Source: Paulinella micropora
Lineage: Eukaryota; Cercozoa; Imbricatea; Euglyphida; Paulinellidae
Direction of reading: 5' to 3'
DNA: 64,000 bases
Assembly (NCBI GenBank): GCA_019918135.1
Contig: WBZZ01006219.1
Location: 57,501 to 121,500 of the forward strand
Shown: one piece after another, positions 44,701 through 56,792 of the stretch
How positions within the stretch are numbered: the first letter of the stretch is position 1
Layout of the letters: each line of letters begins with the position of its first letter
The notes under the pieces: generated by a model
Database searches by the model: none
What the model saw: the letters and a program-made list of their open reading frames with translations, nothing else
What the model was told of the DNA's origin: nothing
Program-made: the position numbers and the translations under genes

Positions 44701-47049
44701 GTATATGGGCGTGAGCCTGATATCCCGACTTCGCTCCTTCACCCAAAAGACACTTGGGCGGATGCGGATGATGAGACTTAGAGTGAAGATGGAGGCGGAA
44801 CAAATAGTCAGGGCGCATAGAGAGGCGGAGCGCCGAAAGACTGATGCTGAAGGGGTGCGACAAGCGCACTTGGATCATATCAAGTTTCAGGTTGGGGATA
44901 TTGTACTGTTGTACCATCCTCAGGTCCCGAAAGGAGTCAGCTCTAAGCTGTTCACTCACTGGAAAGGACCTTACAGATTATGGAACAGACGGGGCCTCTG
45001 AACAACAAGATCAGGGGTAGAGGGAAGGTGCAAATTGTGAATGTAAGAAGGCTGATTAAGTATGATCCCTTCTTATTGGAAGATGAATCCGTTGAGGAGG
45101 CGTTAACACGGATGAAAGATGATTTCAAAGAGGTGCCGCCCATCCACAAGGAGGCTGGCATAGACCAAGACGATGCTTATCGGGCACCGATAGCTGAGAA
45201 GGAGGAGAGTGAGGTGGACAGTAAGGAGAAGACTGACCGCATAAGCGCGGTGGGGACTCAGTCCAAGTCTCCGCGAGAGCATAGCGGAAAGAAGGAGAAG
45301 ATCACAGAGGCGCAGCTACGGAGAGCGCGGAATGATCTTATCAACGACCAACCGAGGAAGGCGATGAGGTCGATGGGATCAAAGGACGTCCACCAGGAGG
45401 AGGAGGGGACGGACACTGACCCAAACGCGGGCAACGTTGAGATTGTCCATGAGTGATGGAAGGAAGGCGATGCGATAGCAACCATCGCATGGGTGAAAGA
45501 TGCTTTCTATCTGATGAGACCAGCGGAACAACATGTCGCTGTTGACACTCTCTCAGACTTATACTTGATGCGGGTCGTGTCGGTCCCACGACAGATGCGT
45601 GTCACACGGACACTCAAAATATCATCAGCCGCAAAAATAGTACAACCGATACTCCAGTTTTGGAGAAGTATGGACCCGGTTGAGGATCCAAAGGCAAGGC
45701 ATTATCTGCCAGTATATAAAGACGCAAAAAGTCTCGAGACATGGGATAATACAATTACTCCCAGAGACAAGGATTACACTGCGTGGACCATTCAGACACT
45801 GCCAAGAGGAGTGCTTGGTGTCCCTTTTGAATTGTCGTTGGGCGGAATCCCTAATAAGATCTGGGACATTCTCGAACAGTCAAAGTTCGATCTGACTTTT
45901 GTTGGTGGTCCTCCACCAGGCAAAGAAATCCGCGCCAGACGACGAAGGCAGTGACAAAGAAATTATTTTTCTTCATACGTCTCAAACAAACTGGTTGATT
46001 GCCCACGGCGTATCATGATTTGATCATGCGTCATCAGTTATCAATATGAATATTAAAAAGACTCAGTGATATAACTTGGCATTCGATCGCAACATACGAG
46101 TGCGAAAGGTCGATCGACGATGATACTACACCGTATACGGGGATCGCTAGTGTATTGAGCGATGGTGTTCCCGGTAATACTATGACCCTTTCCAAGTCCT
46201 GGGATGATGTTCTCGAAAATGAAATGTTCTCTGAAACTTTCATTAAATTATTTTTTACGATAGATTATATACTGTCGTACCTGAGCACGGTCAATCTCTA
46301 CTTGTGTCGGTATATCGCAGGGTCGGGTACATACACCTCGACTTCGGATATAGCTATTAGGACTGGCCCCCTAATACTATATCATAGGATATCCGCCTTA
46401 TACAAGGGTATGTCATTAAAAAAGACAATGTACTTACAATCTCCCTGTGAATAATAATAATGATAATAATAATGATAATGATAATGATAAGAAGGAGATC
46501 AAAGGGGGAATCGTACTACAGCACCACGTTGCTGGTATTTTTTTATTATTAGTACGTTTGTTCTTGACATACTGCCGAGAAAAAAAAAAGAAAAAAAAAG
46601 AGATTGAGGGGAAGGAGTTCAAAAATCTACAAGAATGGCTGGAGAATCCGCTTTGACGTGCCGTATGAGGATATATTTATCGTCTTTTAGCGTCTATCCG
46701 TGGGTCGATGCGCTGTGTGGCATGACTCCATAGCGCATACTATTTGCAGAAAGAAATCAGAAGGTGTATGACGAAAATGCTATTTCCGTCATAAAATCGG
46801 GAGGGGGGTACTGTAGGCATCACCCCCCGGATAGCCGGTAAAAAGTACCTTTTCCTGGTGACAGGTGCACCAGCTTGTTTTTCAGTATTATTTGTCCGGA
46901 TTCGACCTGATGCCATTTTATTCCTGGTCTGTTGCCGTTTTCCTTTTTGGCTTCACTGAGCTAATATAACGAGACATCATTCTCATCTTTTGAGGACTGT
47001 GTTTGGTTGTATTACCGACTTTTTATGAGCTATCGTTGGGGGCATTACA
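41719..47049 (+). mobile_element. Ty3/Gypsy fossil, copy 2, 5'-truncated
   Basis: Corresponds to 10109-15449 of copy 1 with very few differences by eye. It has the RT, RNase H, integrase, C-terminal region, 3' noncoding part and 3' LTR, but no leader, gag or 5' LTR. Broken in several places, as is copy 1. The near identity suggests recent transposition or recent segmental duplication. Confidence 0.93.
46812..47049 (+). repeat. 3' LTR of Ty3/Gypsy copy 2
   Basis: 238 bp, TGTAGGCATCACC to GGGGGCATTACA; preceded by the same polypurine tract as copy 1. Confidence 0.9.
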
Positions 47050-47132
47050 ATACATGCATACATGCATACATGCATACATGCATACATGCATACATGCATA
47101 CATGCATACATGCATACATGCATACATGCATG

Positions 47133-47194
<62 letters not shown>

Positions 47195-47195
47195 T
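47050..47195. repeat. (ATGCATAC)n then (TTA)n microsatellite
   Basis: The tetranucleotide array starts directly at the LTR end and passes into TTA at 47132. Confidence 0.92.
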
Positions 47196-47304
47196 CCCTT
47201 GCGGGGTGTCATTAGAGCTTATCGTCAATTCTTCGTACTCCCCTCACGGGTGAGACGATGGAGGCGCATGTGCAGAAATGCATCAGCCATTGACAGAGAA
47301 GCAC
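47196..47304 (+). mobile_element. SINE S1, 5'-truncated
   Basis: 3' ~109 bp only. Confidence 0.88.
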
Positions 47305-47344
47305 TATTATTACTATTATTACTATTATTATTATTATTATTATT

Positions 47345-47581
47345 CTACCATCTGGGCCCTGTCGCCAGTTCGATTCCCGTCGGTGCCACCAGTATTTGCA
47401 TTGAACGTACCGATCCGTCTGGACCAGTATTTTCATTGAACATACCGGCCCGTCTGGAAGTGTTGGAACTGCCCTTGCGGGGGTGTCATTAGAGCTTATC
47501 GTCAATTCTTCGTACTCCCCTCACGGGTGAGACGATGGAGGCGCATGTGCAGAAATGCATCAGCCATTGACAGAGAAGCAC
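47345..47581 (+). mobile_element. SINE S1, lacking the first ~30 bp
   Basis: Begins inside the tRNA head, so the A box is lost and the B box kept; two internal motifs, the first diverged. Confidence 0.9.
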
Positions 47582-47647
<66 letters not shown>

Positions 47648-47685
47648 TATTGCTATTACTACCACCACCACGAATACCGTAACTC

Positions 47686-47718
<33 letters not shown>

Positions 47719-47791
47719 TTACTACTATTACTACTACTATTACTGCTGCTGCTGCTACTACTACTGCTGCTACTACTTATGCTAATGCTTT

Positions 47792-47836
<45 letters not shown>
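47582..47836. repeat. (TTA)n, CCACCACCACGAATACC, (TAC)n
   Basis: Same order of arrays and interruptions as the left arm of the palindrome at 25372-25632. Confidence 0.88.
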
Positions 47837-47960
47837 CGTCCTTTCAGGATTCATTAAAATATGTAATCAGGATCAGCTGTCGACCGTCACCCGTCCGGGA
47901 CACCCTCGGTGACCCCTCCCGGAACCCCTCCCGAAACCCGTCCCGGACCCGTTCCTGACC
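47837..47960 (+). repeat. S5 repeat, single arm
   Basis: Contains ATCAGCTGTCGACCGTCACC and the CCCGTCC units; no inverted partner here. Confidence 0.82.
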
Positions 47961-48163
47961 CGGGGGGGGGGGGGGGTAGGGGGTTGGTTGATGTTTGGGA
48001 CACTTTCCTAAGGAAACTATTTGCGCCTATTCCAAATACATTACGTCAGCATCAACATCATGCCTGGGGCTACCTACCATGCAAATAGGAGCTCCCAATT
48101 CCTCCTCGTTCCCACAAACCATGACTTACTCCGACAAGGGTGCGCATATGCGGCGGGGGGGGG

Positions 48164-48168
<5 letters not shown>
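47961..48168 (+). repeat. Single S6 unit
   Basis: Bounded by G-runs at both ends; opens with TTGATGTTTGGGACAC and passes directly into (TTA)n. Confidence 0.82.
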
Positions 48169-48208
<40 letters not shown>

Positions 48209-48401
48209 GGGCCCTGTCGCCAGTTCGATTCCAGTCGGTGCCACCAGTATTTTCATTGAACATACCGGTCCGTCTGGAAGTGTTGGAACTGCCCGTGCGG
48301 GGGTGTCATTAGAGCCTATCGTCAATTCTTCGTACTCCCCTCACGGGTGAGACGATGGAGGCGCATGTGCAGATTTGCATCAGCCATTGACAGAGAAGCA
48401 C
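48209..48401 (+). mobile_element. SINE S1, 5'-truncated
   Basis: Starts at GGGCCCTGTCGCC in the tRNA head; one internal motif. Confidence 0.9.
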
Positions 48402-48456
<55 letters not shown>

Positions 48457-48463
48457 TTTATTT

Positions 48464-48731
48464 GGACACCGTGATAGCCCAGTGGTCAAGTTCTACCATC
48501 TGGGCCCTGTCGCCAGTTCGATTTCCGTCGGTGCCACCAGTATTTTCATTGAACATACCGGTCTATTTCTGGACCAGTATTTTCATTGAACATACCGGTC
48601 CGTCTGGAAGTGTTGGAACTGCCCTTGCGGGGGTGTCATTACAGCCTATCGTCAATTCTTCGTACTCCCCTCACGGGTGAGACGATGGAGGCGCATGTGC
48701 AGATTTGCATCAGCCATTGACAGAGAAGCAC
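48464..48731 (+). mobile_element. SINE S1, complete
   Basis: Two internal motifs; shares the GCAGATTTGCATCAG variant with the copy just upstream. Confidence 0.92.
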
Positions 48732-48756
48732 TATTATTATTATTATTATTATTATT

Positions 48757-48808
48757 AATGGAGGCACATGTCCAGGATCTGGATCTGATGCTATAGTCTG
48801 AGGAAGCC

Positions 48809-48810
<2 letters not shown>
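48757..48810 (+). repeat. Short repeat S4
   Basis: AATGGAGGCACATGTCCAGG to GAGGAAGCCTA between TTA arrays. Confidence 0.75.
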
Positions 48811-48845
<35 letters not shown>

Positions 48846-49013
48846 GTACATAGGCCATCGGTCCTTTCCATGGGCTGATTGGTATAAAGCTCCTAGAGTA
48901 ATGTTCTATGCCGTCACTTCCTTTATTCCACCGATTGGTGTGGAGACTTTCCTTATGGAATGGAGGACTGGATGCACATGGCCTTTTGGCTCAGCAATTG
49001 GCAGGAGATACAC
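48846..49013 (+). mobile_element. Retroelement family S2
   Basis: Starts GTACATAGGCCATCGG, ends GGAGATACAC, then (TTA)n. Confidence 0.82.
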
Positions 49014-49060
<47 letters not shown>

Positions 49061-49061
<1 letters not shown>

Positions 49062-49209
49062 CATTGAACATACCGGCCCGTCTGGAAGTGTTGGAACTGC
49101 CCTTGCGGGGGTGTCATTAGAGCTTATCGTCAATTCTTCGTACTCCCCTCACGGGTGAGACGATGGAGGCGCATGTGCAGAAATGCATCAGCCATTGACA
49201 GAGAAGCAC
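49061..49209 (+). mobile_element. SINE S1, 5'-truncated
   Basis: Begins within the second internal motif; tRNA head absent. Confidence 0.88.
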
Positions 49210-49249
<40 letters not shown>

Positions 49250-49252
<3 letters not shown>

Positions 49253-49656
49253 CCCAATGGCCTCAAGGCGTTAAACTGTGACGCCAACTCATAACCCTTT
49301 GGTGGTAGATGCTGGGGAGGAGGGTCGTTGCGCGCGTAAAAGATCTTAAACTCCGCATATGCTGGTTGATAGCCCGGGACCCAGCAGACACCAGATTGTT
49401 ATGGGTGGGGTTTCGAGGCAGCTCTAGCAACCGCGCTTGGTGTATGCACTTGCACATTCGGTGACGTCTTGCAAGAGGTTGCTGGGACTGCGGAATAACC
49501 TCGGCTTAGTGCAGTCTTGCCCTCAGGAGCTCCATCGGTGGCCCCGATCATCAGGCGAGAGACTGACACGGGGGGGTGGAGGACCTCGAACAAGGGTATT
49601 GGAGGCTTATGTCCGTTGAGGATATGCCATTAGCTGCATCAGTACGCCTCAGATAT

Positions 49657-49659
<3 letters not shown>
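49250..49659 (+). mobile_element. Retroelement family S3, 5'-shortened
   Basis: Starts at CAGCCCAATGGCC, the same point as the copies at 59883 and 56828; ends in (TTA)n. Confidence 0.85.
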
Positions 49660-49707
<48 letters not shown>

Positions 49708-49975
49708 GGACACCGTGATAGCCCAGTGGTCAAGTTCTACCATCTGGGCCCTGTCGCCAGTTCGATTCCCGTCGGTGCCACCAGTATTTTCATTGAACAT
49801 ACCGGTCTATTTCTGGACCAGTATTTTCATTGAACATACCGGCCCGTCTGGAAGTGTTGGAACTGCCCTTGGGGGGGTGTCATTAGAGCTTATCGTCAAT
49901 TCTTCGTACTCCCCTCACGGGTGAGACGATGGAGGCGCATGTGCAGAAATGCATCAGCCATTGACAGAGAAGCAC
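49708..49975 (+). mobile_element. SINE S1, complete
   Basis: Two internal motifs; (TTA)n tail to about 50022, where the LINE 5' region begins. Confidence 0.92.
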
Positions 49976-50019
49976 TATTATTATTATTATTATTATTATG
50001 ATTATGATTATTATTATTA

Positions 50020-51100
50020 TTTTGGGGGGCACCAATACATGGTTGGGTGTCACCGCCACACGGCGGGGTTGGGGCCGTTGGCAGCTTGTTATGAGGGGTA
50101 CATAATCAGTGCTCCACTGATTCATGAGACGGAAACTTTTACTGAGAGAAGCTCTCTCACCACGCTCACGGCTCTTGGCTCGGGGTGGCCTCTGGTATCA
50201 CTCGGGGTGCGGGGGGTGGGGGTTATCTGAGGGAGGGGGTTGGGCTCAGTGGGTCACTGGACAGGTTGGTTAACTAAACTACTGTCGGTATGAGTGGGTA
50301 TGAAGGCGACAGGCTCCACACATTTCCACAAGCCTTGAAATCACTCAACTGCCACAGTAGCGACTGCCTGGACGCGGGGCTCCTGACTCACCCTCTCTCC
50401 CAGAACCCCTCGTGCTCACTTTGCGGATGCCATGGGGATGCTCTGGCGGAGGGTCGGGACGTGTTGGGTGCATGTGACCGGGCCTGTCACTTAGTGTTCT
50501 CGGTAGATGACTCTTTTGTAGCTTCTATCGGACGCAGGGTGGCTTGCCACGACACCTCAATGATGCATAGTACGTCACGTCTCTGGCCTGGTTACGGGGG
50601 CGGGTAACTGAGGCGGGTTCCTGAAGGCTGGTTACGGAAGCTATGTTATTGTTGTTGGGTTCCTGGCTGCTATGTTATTGTTGTTGGGTTCCTGGCTGCT
50701 ATGTTATTGTTGTTGGGTTCCTGGTTGCTATGTTATTGTTGTTGGGTTCCTGGCTGCTATGTTATTGTTGTTGGGTTCCTGGCGGCGTACATGTTTATGC
50801 TTTTTTAAGGGTTGAGCTTTAAATAACCCCACTCGGGTCTTCTTTTATCGAGCTCACCACTCGGTGGATGGAGGCCTGGGGTAGACTTATACGATGTTTT
50901 TGATGCTAGGTTCCATCTCCAGGGATTCGACTGGCATCGCTGCTTTGCCTCACCGCACTGCCTCACCCACACATCCACGCTGGCACACTGTTTCTCCTCT
51001 TGCTCTTGTACCTATGTCGCACACAGCTATGAGCTCACGCCGATGAGTGGTTGTGACGAGGTGCATCCAGCTGGATTGCGGGCGAGCCACGGCGGCCTCG

Positions 51101-51146
<46 letters not shown>

Positions 51147-51220
51147 TTTTTTTGTTTTTTTTTGTTTTTTTTTTGTTGCTTTGCTTTGCTCTGCTTTGGG
51201 CGAGGCCTAGCTTTCACATG
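50020..51220 (+). promoter_or_regulatory. LINE 5' monomer 1
   Basis: A diverged counterpart of 51221-51850. Both share ATTCATGAGACGG/ATTTATGAGACGG, GGCTCTTGGCTCGGGGTGGC, AAACTACTGTCGGT and GGGTTGAGCTTTAAATAACC. It also has five 29 bp repeats of CTATGTTATTGTTGTTGGG-type at 50641-50785 and a (CT)n-T-run at 51105-51175. Tandem 5' monomers act as promoters in several LINE families. Confidence 0.65.
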
Positions 51221-51854
51221 GGCGGGCTGAGCCTATGAGGGGCGCATGATAGGCGTTCCATTGATTTATGAGACGGGTCCCAATTACTGAGAGTAACTCA
51301 TGTGAGTTGCTCATCATACTCATGGCTCTTGGCTCGGGGTGGCCTCTGGAATCACAAGGGGTGGGCACTGGGGGAGGGGGTTGTGTTCAGAGGGTCACCG
51401 CGAAGGATGGTCAACCAAACTACTGTCGGTCGGAGTTTGTACGAAGGCGAGAGGCCCTACACCTTACCACAAGCCTTGAAACGACTAAATGACCAAAGTA
51501 ACAACGGACCGGAGCGGGGCTCCTGGCTCACCCTCTCTCTCAGCACTCTTCGTGCTCATCCTGCGGATGCCATGGGGTTGCTCTGGCGGAGGGTTATGGG
51601 GTGGTGGGTACATGTGCACGGGCCTGTCACTCTGTGCTCTCGGTAGATGACTCACTTGCAGCGTTTATCGGACGCAGAGTGGTTTGCCACGACACCTACC
51701 TCGATGATGCACAGCGGGTCTGCCTCGTGCCTGGTTACGGATGCAGGTGAGTGTTTGTGTGTATTCCTATACATACGTACACGTATGCTTTTTAAGGGTT
51801 GAGCTTTAAATAACCCCACCTGGGTCCTCATTTATCGAGTTTACAACTCGATCA
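51221..51854 (+). promoter_or_regulatory. LINE 5' monomer 2
   Basis: Shorter than monomer 1 and lacks the 29 bp repeats; adjoins the coding start at 51855. Confidence 0.65.
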
Positions 51855-52866
51855 ATGCGGCACCGGGGTCCCATACCACTTATGTCAGGTTCTTATGCGA
51901 AGAGCGCGGCCGCTAGTGCTGGCCCTATGGGTCAAGGCGGTAATCCTTCAGGTTTAGACGTTCCCAGTGGGAGTGCGCCTGCGGGTGGCGATGGCTACTC
52001 GGCCGGGGTGGGGTGGTCGAGTGCTCGCGTACCTGACGGGCAACCTGAATCACGTAGAGCCAGCAATCCTGCTGCATCTCGATCACCCTCCCCAACCTCG
52101 GAAGAGAAGTCACGTCCGGAAAGGTCTGGTCACGGCGTGTGGCAAGCGGTACCGCCACCGAGGAGGTGGCGGAGGAAGGTACGAAATGAGCTGGATAAGA
52201 GATGTTGCATAGTATGGGGGCTATCGCATGTCTCTCAGACAGTGGTCATGGCGCGAGAGCTCCGAATTCTCGGTCTCGGGGAGGTCGAGGTGGAATTCGC
52301 GGGCAGAGGTAGTGGGCGACATTTGCGGATTAAATGTGCGTCTTGTGAGGAGGCGGAGAAGATGGTGCGGCTGCTGCGGGAGCGTAAGTTCTTCACGGGA
52401 AAGGTTCACGTTGCGACGGGTAGGACTTTCCGGGAAAGAGAGAAGCAGCGGGCTGCACGGGGGGGTGCCCAGTATGTAGAGATGCAGAGGGAGCTTCGCA
52501 AGCAGGGATTTGGCTACTGGGTGCTCGACGTGGAAGTCGACGAGCCCCAGGGCGAAGCCTCAAGCGGTGAATCTCCCTTGGCGGAGTGGGGCGGGATGCG
52601 GGAGCTGGAGGAGCTGGGGCGGAGGGTGCAGGATGGGCCGTGGAGGGTGGCGGAGGGCTCCAGGCGGGCTCAACCGAAGCGCAGGCATCGGCATCAGCTT
52701 CGTTCTTCCCAATTTGTGAAAGGCTTCCCACTGAGGGTGGCCTCACATAATTGGCAAGGCAAAGTGGGTGCAGATAGCCCAGGCTTTGGGGAATGGCCGG
52801 AGCACTACAAGGAGCGAGGCTGGGTGATCGTCGGAGTCCAGGAGCACAAACCTATCGTCGCAGAAG
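51855..52866 (+). CDS. LINE ORF1-like part with RRM-like segment
   Basis: The first ~100 residues are Gly/Ser/Pro-rich and disordered. About residues 115-200 resemble the RRM-like region common in LINE proteins: CCIVWGLSHVS, GSGRHLRIKCASCEEAEKMV, then TGRTFREREKQRAA and ELRKQGFGYWVLDVEV. RNA binding for ribonucleoprotein assembly is the expected role. It runs without a stop into the endonuclease start (VASHNWQGK at about 52738), so the original element may have had one polyprotein. A frameshift near 52860 ends the natural frame; the remaining codons to 53129 are out of frame. Confidence 0.7.
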
Positions 52867-53766
52867 GTGGAGAAGCTCCAAGTCGACGGCTTCCCAGTCC
52901 TCGGCAAAGCGGCTGCAACTGGTGCGGGCTCGCGTCTCTTGGGGGGAGTCTTGACGTTGGTGGCCAACTATCTGGCACCGTGCGCTACCATTGTACAGGC
53001 GCCTGTTCCACACCCACAGCAATTGTGGGTGAGGCTGTCGTCTGGGAGCGCGACAGCGTCGGATGTGTTCGTCGGCAAGGGCTACTTCCCCCAAGAAAAT
53101 CAACGAGAGGAATCTATTGCAGCCTATGAGGCGTGGCAGGCGGCCGTCTCCTACTTCGCCACCAAAGGTCATGTGGTTACGGTTGGTGATGCTAATGCTA
53201 AGCTGGGGCTCGCCAGAATAGCGCGGGAGGAGGGAGTGGTGGGCCTCTTTGGCGAGATAGATGAGAGGGGTAGAGGGGTTAGGAGTGAGAATGGTGAGTT
53301 GCTGGCTGCGATGCTTGTTGCCACGGGGTTGCGCAATCTCAGTGGGTTTTCGCAACCACGGGGGGACAAATATTGGTGGTCTAGGCAGGAAAATGTAGGT
53401 GGACGAAGGCATCTACTGGATTACATCTGCGTCTCTTCCGAGCTGGCAGAGGAGGCAAGCTTCGGCGTCGACGAGGTAGACCTTGATACCGACCACAAAG
53501 CTGTGTGGGCGGAACTGGTCTGGGGGGGACAGCCACCCCCCAAAAAGCAGGTAAAGAGGTACAAAGCATTCAAGGCAGAGCGCTTGATAGGCAGGGTAGT
53601 TGAGGGTAAGGAGAGTGAGCTGTCTAAGCTTAGGTTGAAGTACGACGAGACCTTTGCAGCTGGTATATCGGGGCTGTTGCCAGATGGCCTCCCAGATCTA
53701 TCAGCAGTGGAGGACCCGGATGAGCTTCAGCAAGAGGTAGATAGGGTCGCTAGCTTAGTGGTCTGA
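52738..53766 (+). CDS. LINE AP-type endonuclease domain
   Basis: Nicks target DNA to prime reverse transcription. Motifs in order: SHNWQGK (52744), VGVQEHK (near 52835, catalytic Glu), then after a frameshift GDANAKLGL (53185, Asp/Asn), LLDYICVS (53418) and DTDHKAVW (53484, Asp-His). The set matches the endonuclease/exonuclease/phosphatase fold. The frame closes with TGA at 53764, followed at once by a TTCACGG-GCGCAG-CCGTGAA hairpin; beyond it the same frame continues to the RT, so the TGA most likely arose by decay. Confidence 0.88.
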
Positions 53767-55890
53767 GCTTTCACGGGCGCAGCCGTGAAGGTCTTGGGAG
53801 TTCGGGTGATTAGGCCAGGGTTTACTAATGCATGGTTTGATGAGAGTCTTAGGGAAGCGATTGCGCGACGGAGAGAGGCATACGGCCTCTGGCGAAGGAA
53901 TGAGGCCAACCGAGAGGCCTGACAAAGATGTAAAGAAGCGAGGAAGGCGGTCAGAAGGTTATGCAAGGAGAAGAAGGAGCAAGCGTGGAAGCGGGTCCAG
54001 AATGACACCGCTGCCAACTTCAGGAGCGCTACCATGGCCACGTACTGGAAGCTGTCAAAGCGTTTGGGCGGGGTTCGGCGGTCGAACGCTTCTGCTCCTG
54101 TTCGGAAGCCCGATGGCACTCTGGCATGCACACTCCGGGAAAAACTACAAGAATGGGAAGAATACCGCCGACGTATGGTGGTCCCCAAAGAAAACCAGTT
54201 TTTGGAGGATGCATGTGTAGAGGAAGTCGGTTCTGATGAGGAAGCAGCGCGGATTGAGCCCGAGCGGAAGGCTCGCGAAACCTTCCAGTATAACGACAAC
54301 CTGCGCGACCAATTCGAGGCCATGGCGCAAGCCGAGGAGATCCGGACTGAGACGGGCCCGCTGGACTATGATTACACCGAGAAGGAAGTGGAGCTCTGCC
54401 AGGAAAATCTCCAGAATCACAAAGCGTGCTCACCGGATAAGATCAAGAACGAGATGCTCAAGTACGGAGGCACGCGGATTGTGAGCTTTCTGGTGCGCTT
54501 CTTCAATTGGTTGAAATCGTGCGAATACACCCCCAGCGACTGGGGCAAAGCGATTATCGTCAACATCCCAAAAGGAGGCGACCCAACCGATCCGGAAAAT
54601 TGGAGAGACATCGCGATTCTGAGCTGTCTGGGTAAGATGTATCTGTCCCTTATGGCGGCGAGGCTTACGGCTTTCATCGATCAGCCGGGCAGGCTTCGCC
54701 CAGAGCAGGGTGGGTTCCGGCCAAAACGTAGTACGGGGGACCAGATTTTTGTCCTTAAGGAGCGTCTGCGCCTTAGACAACAAGCTGGCCTCCGTTCTTT
54801 CCTTTTGTTCGTGGATCTGAGAAAGGCATTCCCTACGGTTTGGCGGGCCGGGTTGTTTCAGAGGCTAACCCAGATGGGGGTACAGGGCAAGTTCTATCGC
54901 ATTCTGCGGCGTTTTTACCGAAGAACGTCATCGCGAGTGCTAGTCGATGGCGAACTCACTGGTGAAGTGCTGGAAGAGATGGGAGTTCAGCAAGGGTCGC
55001 CGTTGTCACCGTCGCTGTTCAACGTCTCCATGGATGAGCTAACGGTCCGAATCGCGAAAGAGTTGGAGATCGAGGACCTCAACCGCATCGAAGACATACG
55101 GACCCTGCTTTACGCCGACGACGTTGCGGTAATTGCGCATAGTGTCACGGAGCTTCAACAGATTGTAAATGTCGTGGCGACATTCGTGGAGGACTATCGG
55201 CTTGAAATCAACCTGAAACCGGGCAAGACGGAAGTCATGCCGATATACGGGCACGCCAAGTCAAAAAAGTCGCCCCCATGCGTGAGGTTCCGGGACAAGG
55301 TTCTCAACGTCACCGACCACTACAAATACCTGGGAGTTCTGCTCACGGACACCCTCTCCGATAAACCGCGAGCGAAGCGGGCGGCGGAAATCACTGTAGC
55401 GGGAACGGCTGCCTGCTACCCCCTCTGGATTGCCCATGAAGTTCCAGCGCGTCTTCGGCTGATGAATTGGCAGCAAATGGTTGGCGCAAAGTTGCTTTAC
55501 GCATCGGCTTTTTGGGATCTGCCGGGCGCCAACAAGCTGAGTAAGCTGGAGGGCGCGTTGGTAGCGCCCCTGCGGGTCATCTTAGGTGTTGGTACGCGCA
55601 CAAGCGGCTGCATCACCAGGGGTTTAGGCCGCACGCCGAGTTTTAGCATCCTTGCCAAGGCGGCCCGGCTTCGGTTCCTAGGGCGCATCGAGTTACTGGG
55701 CAACACAGCGCTAACACGCAGGCTTTACAACACGGGTCGGTGCAAATGGAAGGAAGATACGGAAAATTTGATCTTAGCAGATCACAGGCTGCGGGAGGGC
55801 TTGGATGCGCTCAAGCGGGTCGTGAACGAAGATGGCACGGTAGATGATAAGGACTGGCGGCCGCTCTGGCGAACTGGAACGAGGTGGTAA
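53767..55890 (+). CDS. LINE reverse transcriptase
   Basis: Uninterrupted from Met 54034 (618 codons), but homologous sequence begins earlier, in the same frame, around 53767 with a TGA near 53922. RT motifs: DKIKNEMLK (54438), WGKAIIVNIPKGGDP, NWRDIAILSCLGKMY, EQGGFRPKRSTGDQI (54703), FLLFVDLRKAFPTV (first Asp near 54818), QQGSPLSPSLFN (54987), YADDVAV (55111), and a thumb region with YKYLGVLL (55321). The sequence keeps all catalytic Asp residues. The C-terminal residues WRTGTRW arise from a frameshift near 55880. Confidence 0.93.
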
Positions 55891-56405
55891 AGCAATGGTC
55901 TGTCCGGCAGGAAGTAGCTGGCTGGGAGCGGCAGGCTAAGCCTTCTGATGGGCTTAGGGTGCTGCTTAGCCAGATGTCTTCCCGCTCTGCTTTCCCACGT
56001 TGGCGGGCGCTGGAGGGGGGAAGTCACAACCTTATCAGAAGGCGATTGTTGAGCTGCAACAATCGCCTTCGCCTCTACCGATCCAAATTTGGCTCATGCT
56101 CGCCGGACTGCTCAAGCTGTTTCGCCTTGTGTGGCACTGAGGTTAACGAGTCGTTACGTCACTTCCTGCTGCATTGCCCAACGTTTGTGAGCTCTCGTGA
56201 GGCACTGTTTAAGTTTATCGATGAGGCGCAAGCTCGGCAGCCCCTCATGCTGAATCGAGGAGGGCTTTATCACAGGGAACTGCGGGAGGCGGAGGAGGAG
56301 ATGAGGCTCTTCAAAGAGGAATGGCTGAAGGGGAGGATGAAAAGATGGCGGCGATGCTCGGCGTTTTGTTTATCCCTGTCCCAGAAGAGGTGGAGGAGGA
56401 GTTAG
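55884..56405 (+). CDS. LINE C-terminal region with zinc-finger motif
   Basis: A different frame from the RT, continuing its C-terminus. Contains CSSCFALCGTEVNESLRHFL then HCPTF, the Cys-Cys-His-Cys motif typical of LINE C-termini, thought to bind nucleic acid. A perfect 14 bp stem with a 5-base loop lies inside it at 56038-56070. Confidence 0.8.
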   Translation: MVKQWSVRQEVAGWERQAKPSDGLRVLLSQMSSRSAFPRWRALEGGSHNLIRRRLLSCNNRLRLYRSKFGSCSPDCSSCFALCGTEVNESLRHFLLHCPTFVSSREALFKFIDEAQARQPLMLNRGGLYHRELREAEEEMRLFKEEWLKGRMKRWRRCSAFCLSLSQKRWRRS

Positions 56406-56792
56406 GAAGGTTTGTTGCCACCATCTGGAAGGAGTGGGAGGAGTTGGAGGCGCAGACCAGGGAGGCAGAGGGGGCGGAGGAGGAGGAGGAGGTGATCGAC
56501 CTCACGGTCGTTCAGGAGGTGGGTAGAAGGAGGGGAAGGCCTAGTCAGGTAGAATGTCTGGCTAGATCTGTTGTAGGTGGAGGTCAGTGCAGCGTCGCGG
56601 ACTTCTTCTCGGCAGATAACTCCTCTCACTCCTTGCACCCACTTGCACATGCACAGCACGCTCATTTGCACATTGCACTGCCAGTCGAGTCTTTGGAGCG
56701 GAGCCGCGTCACCGAACGGTCCCGTGCTACCAATGGAGGCACATGTCCGACAGGATCAAAGGCCAATTGACTGATAAGTCTGATAAGTCTAT

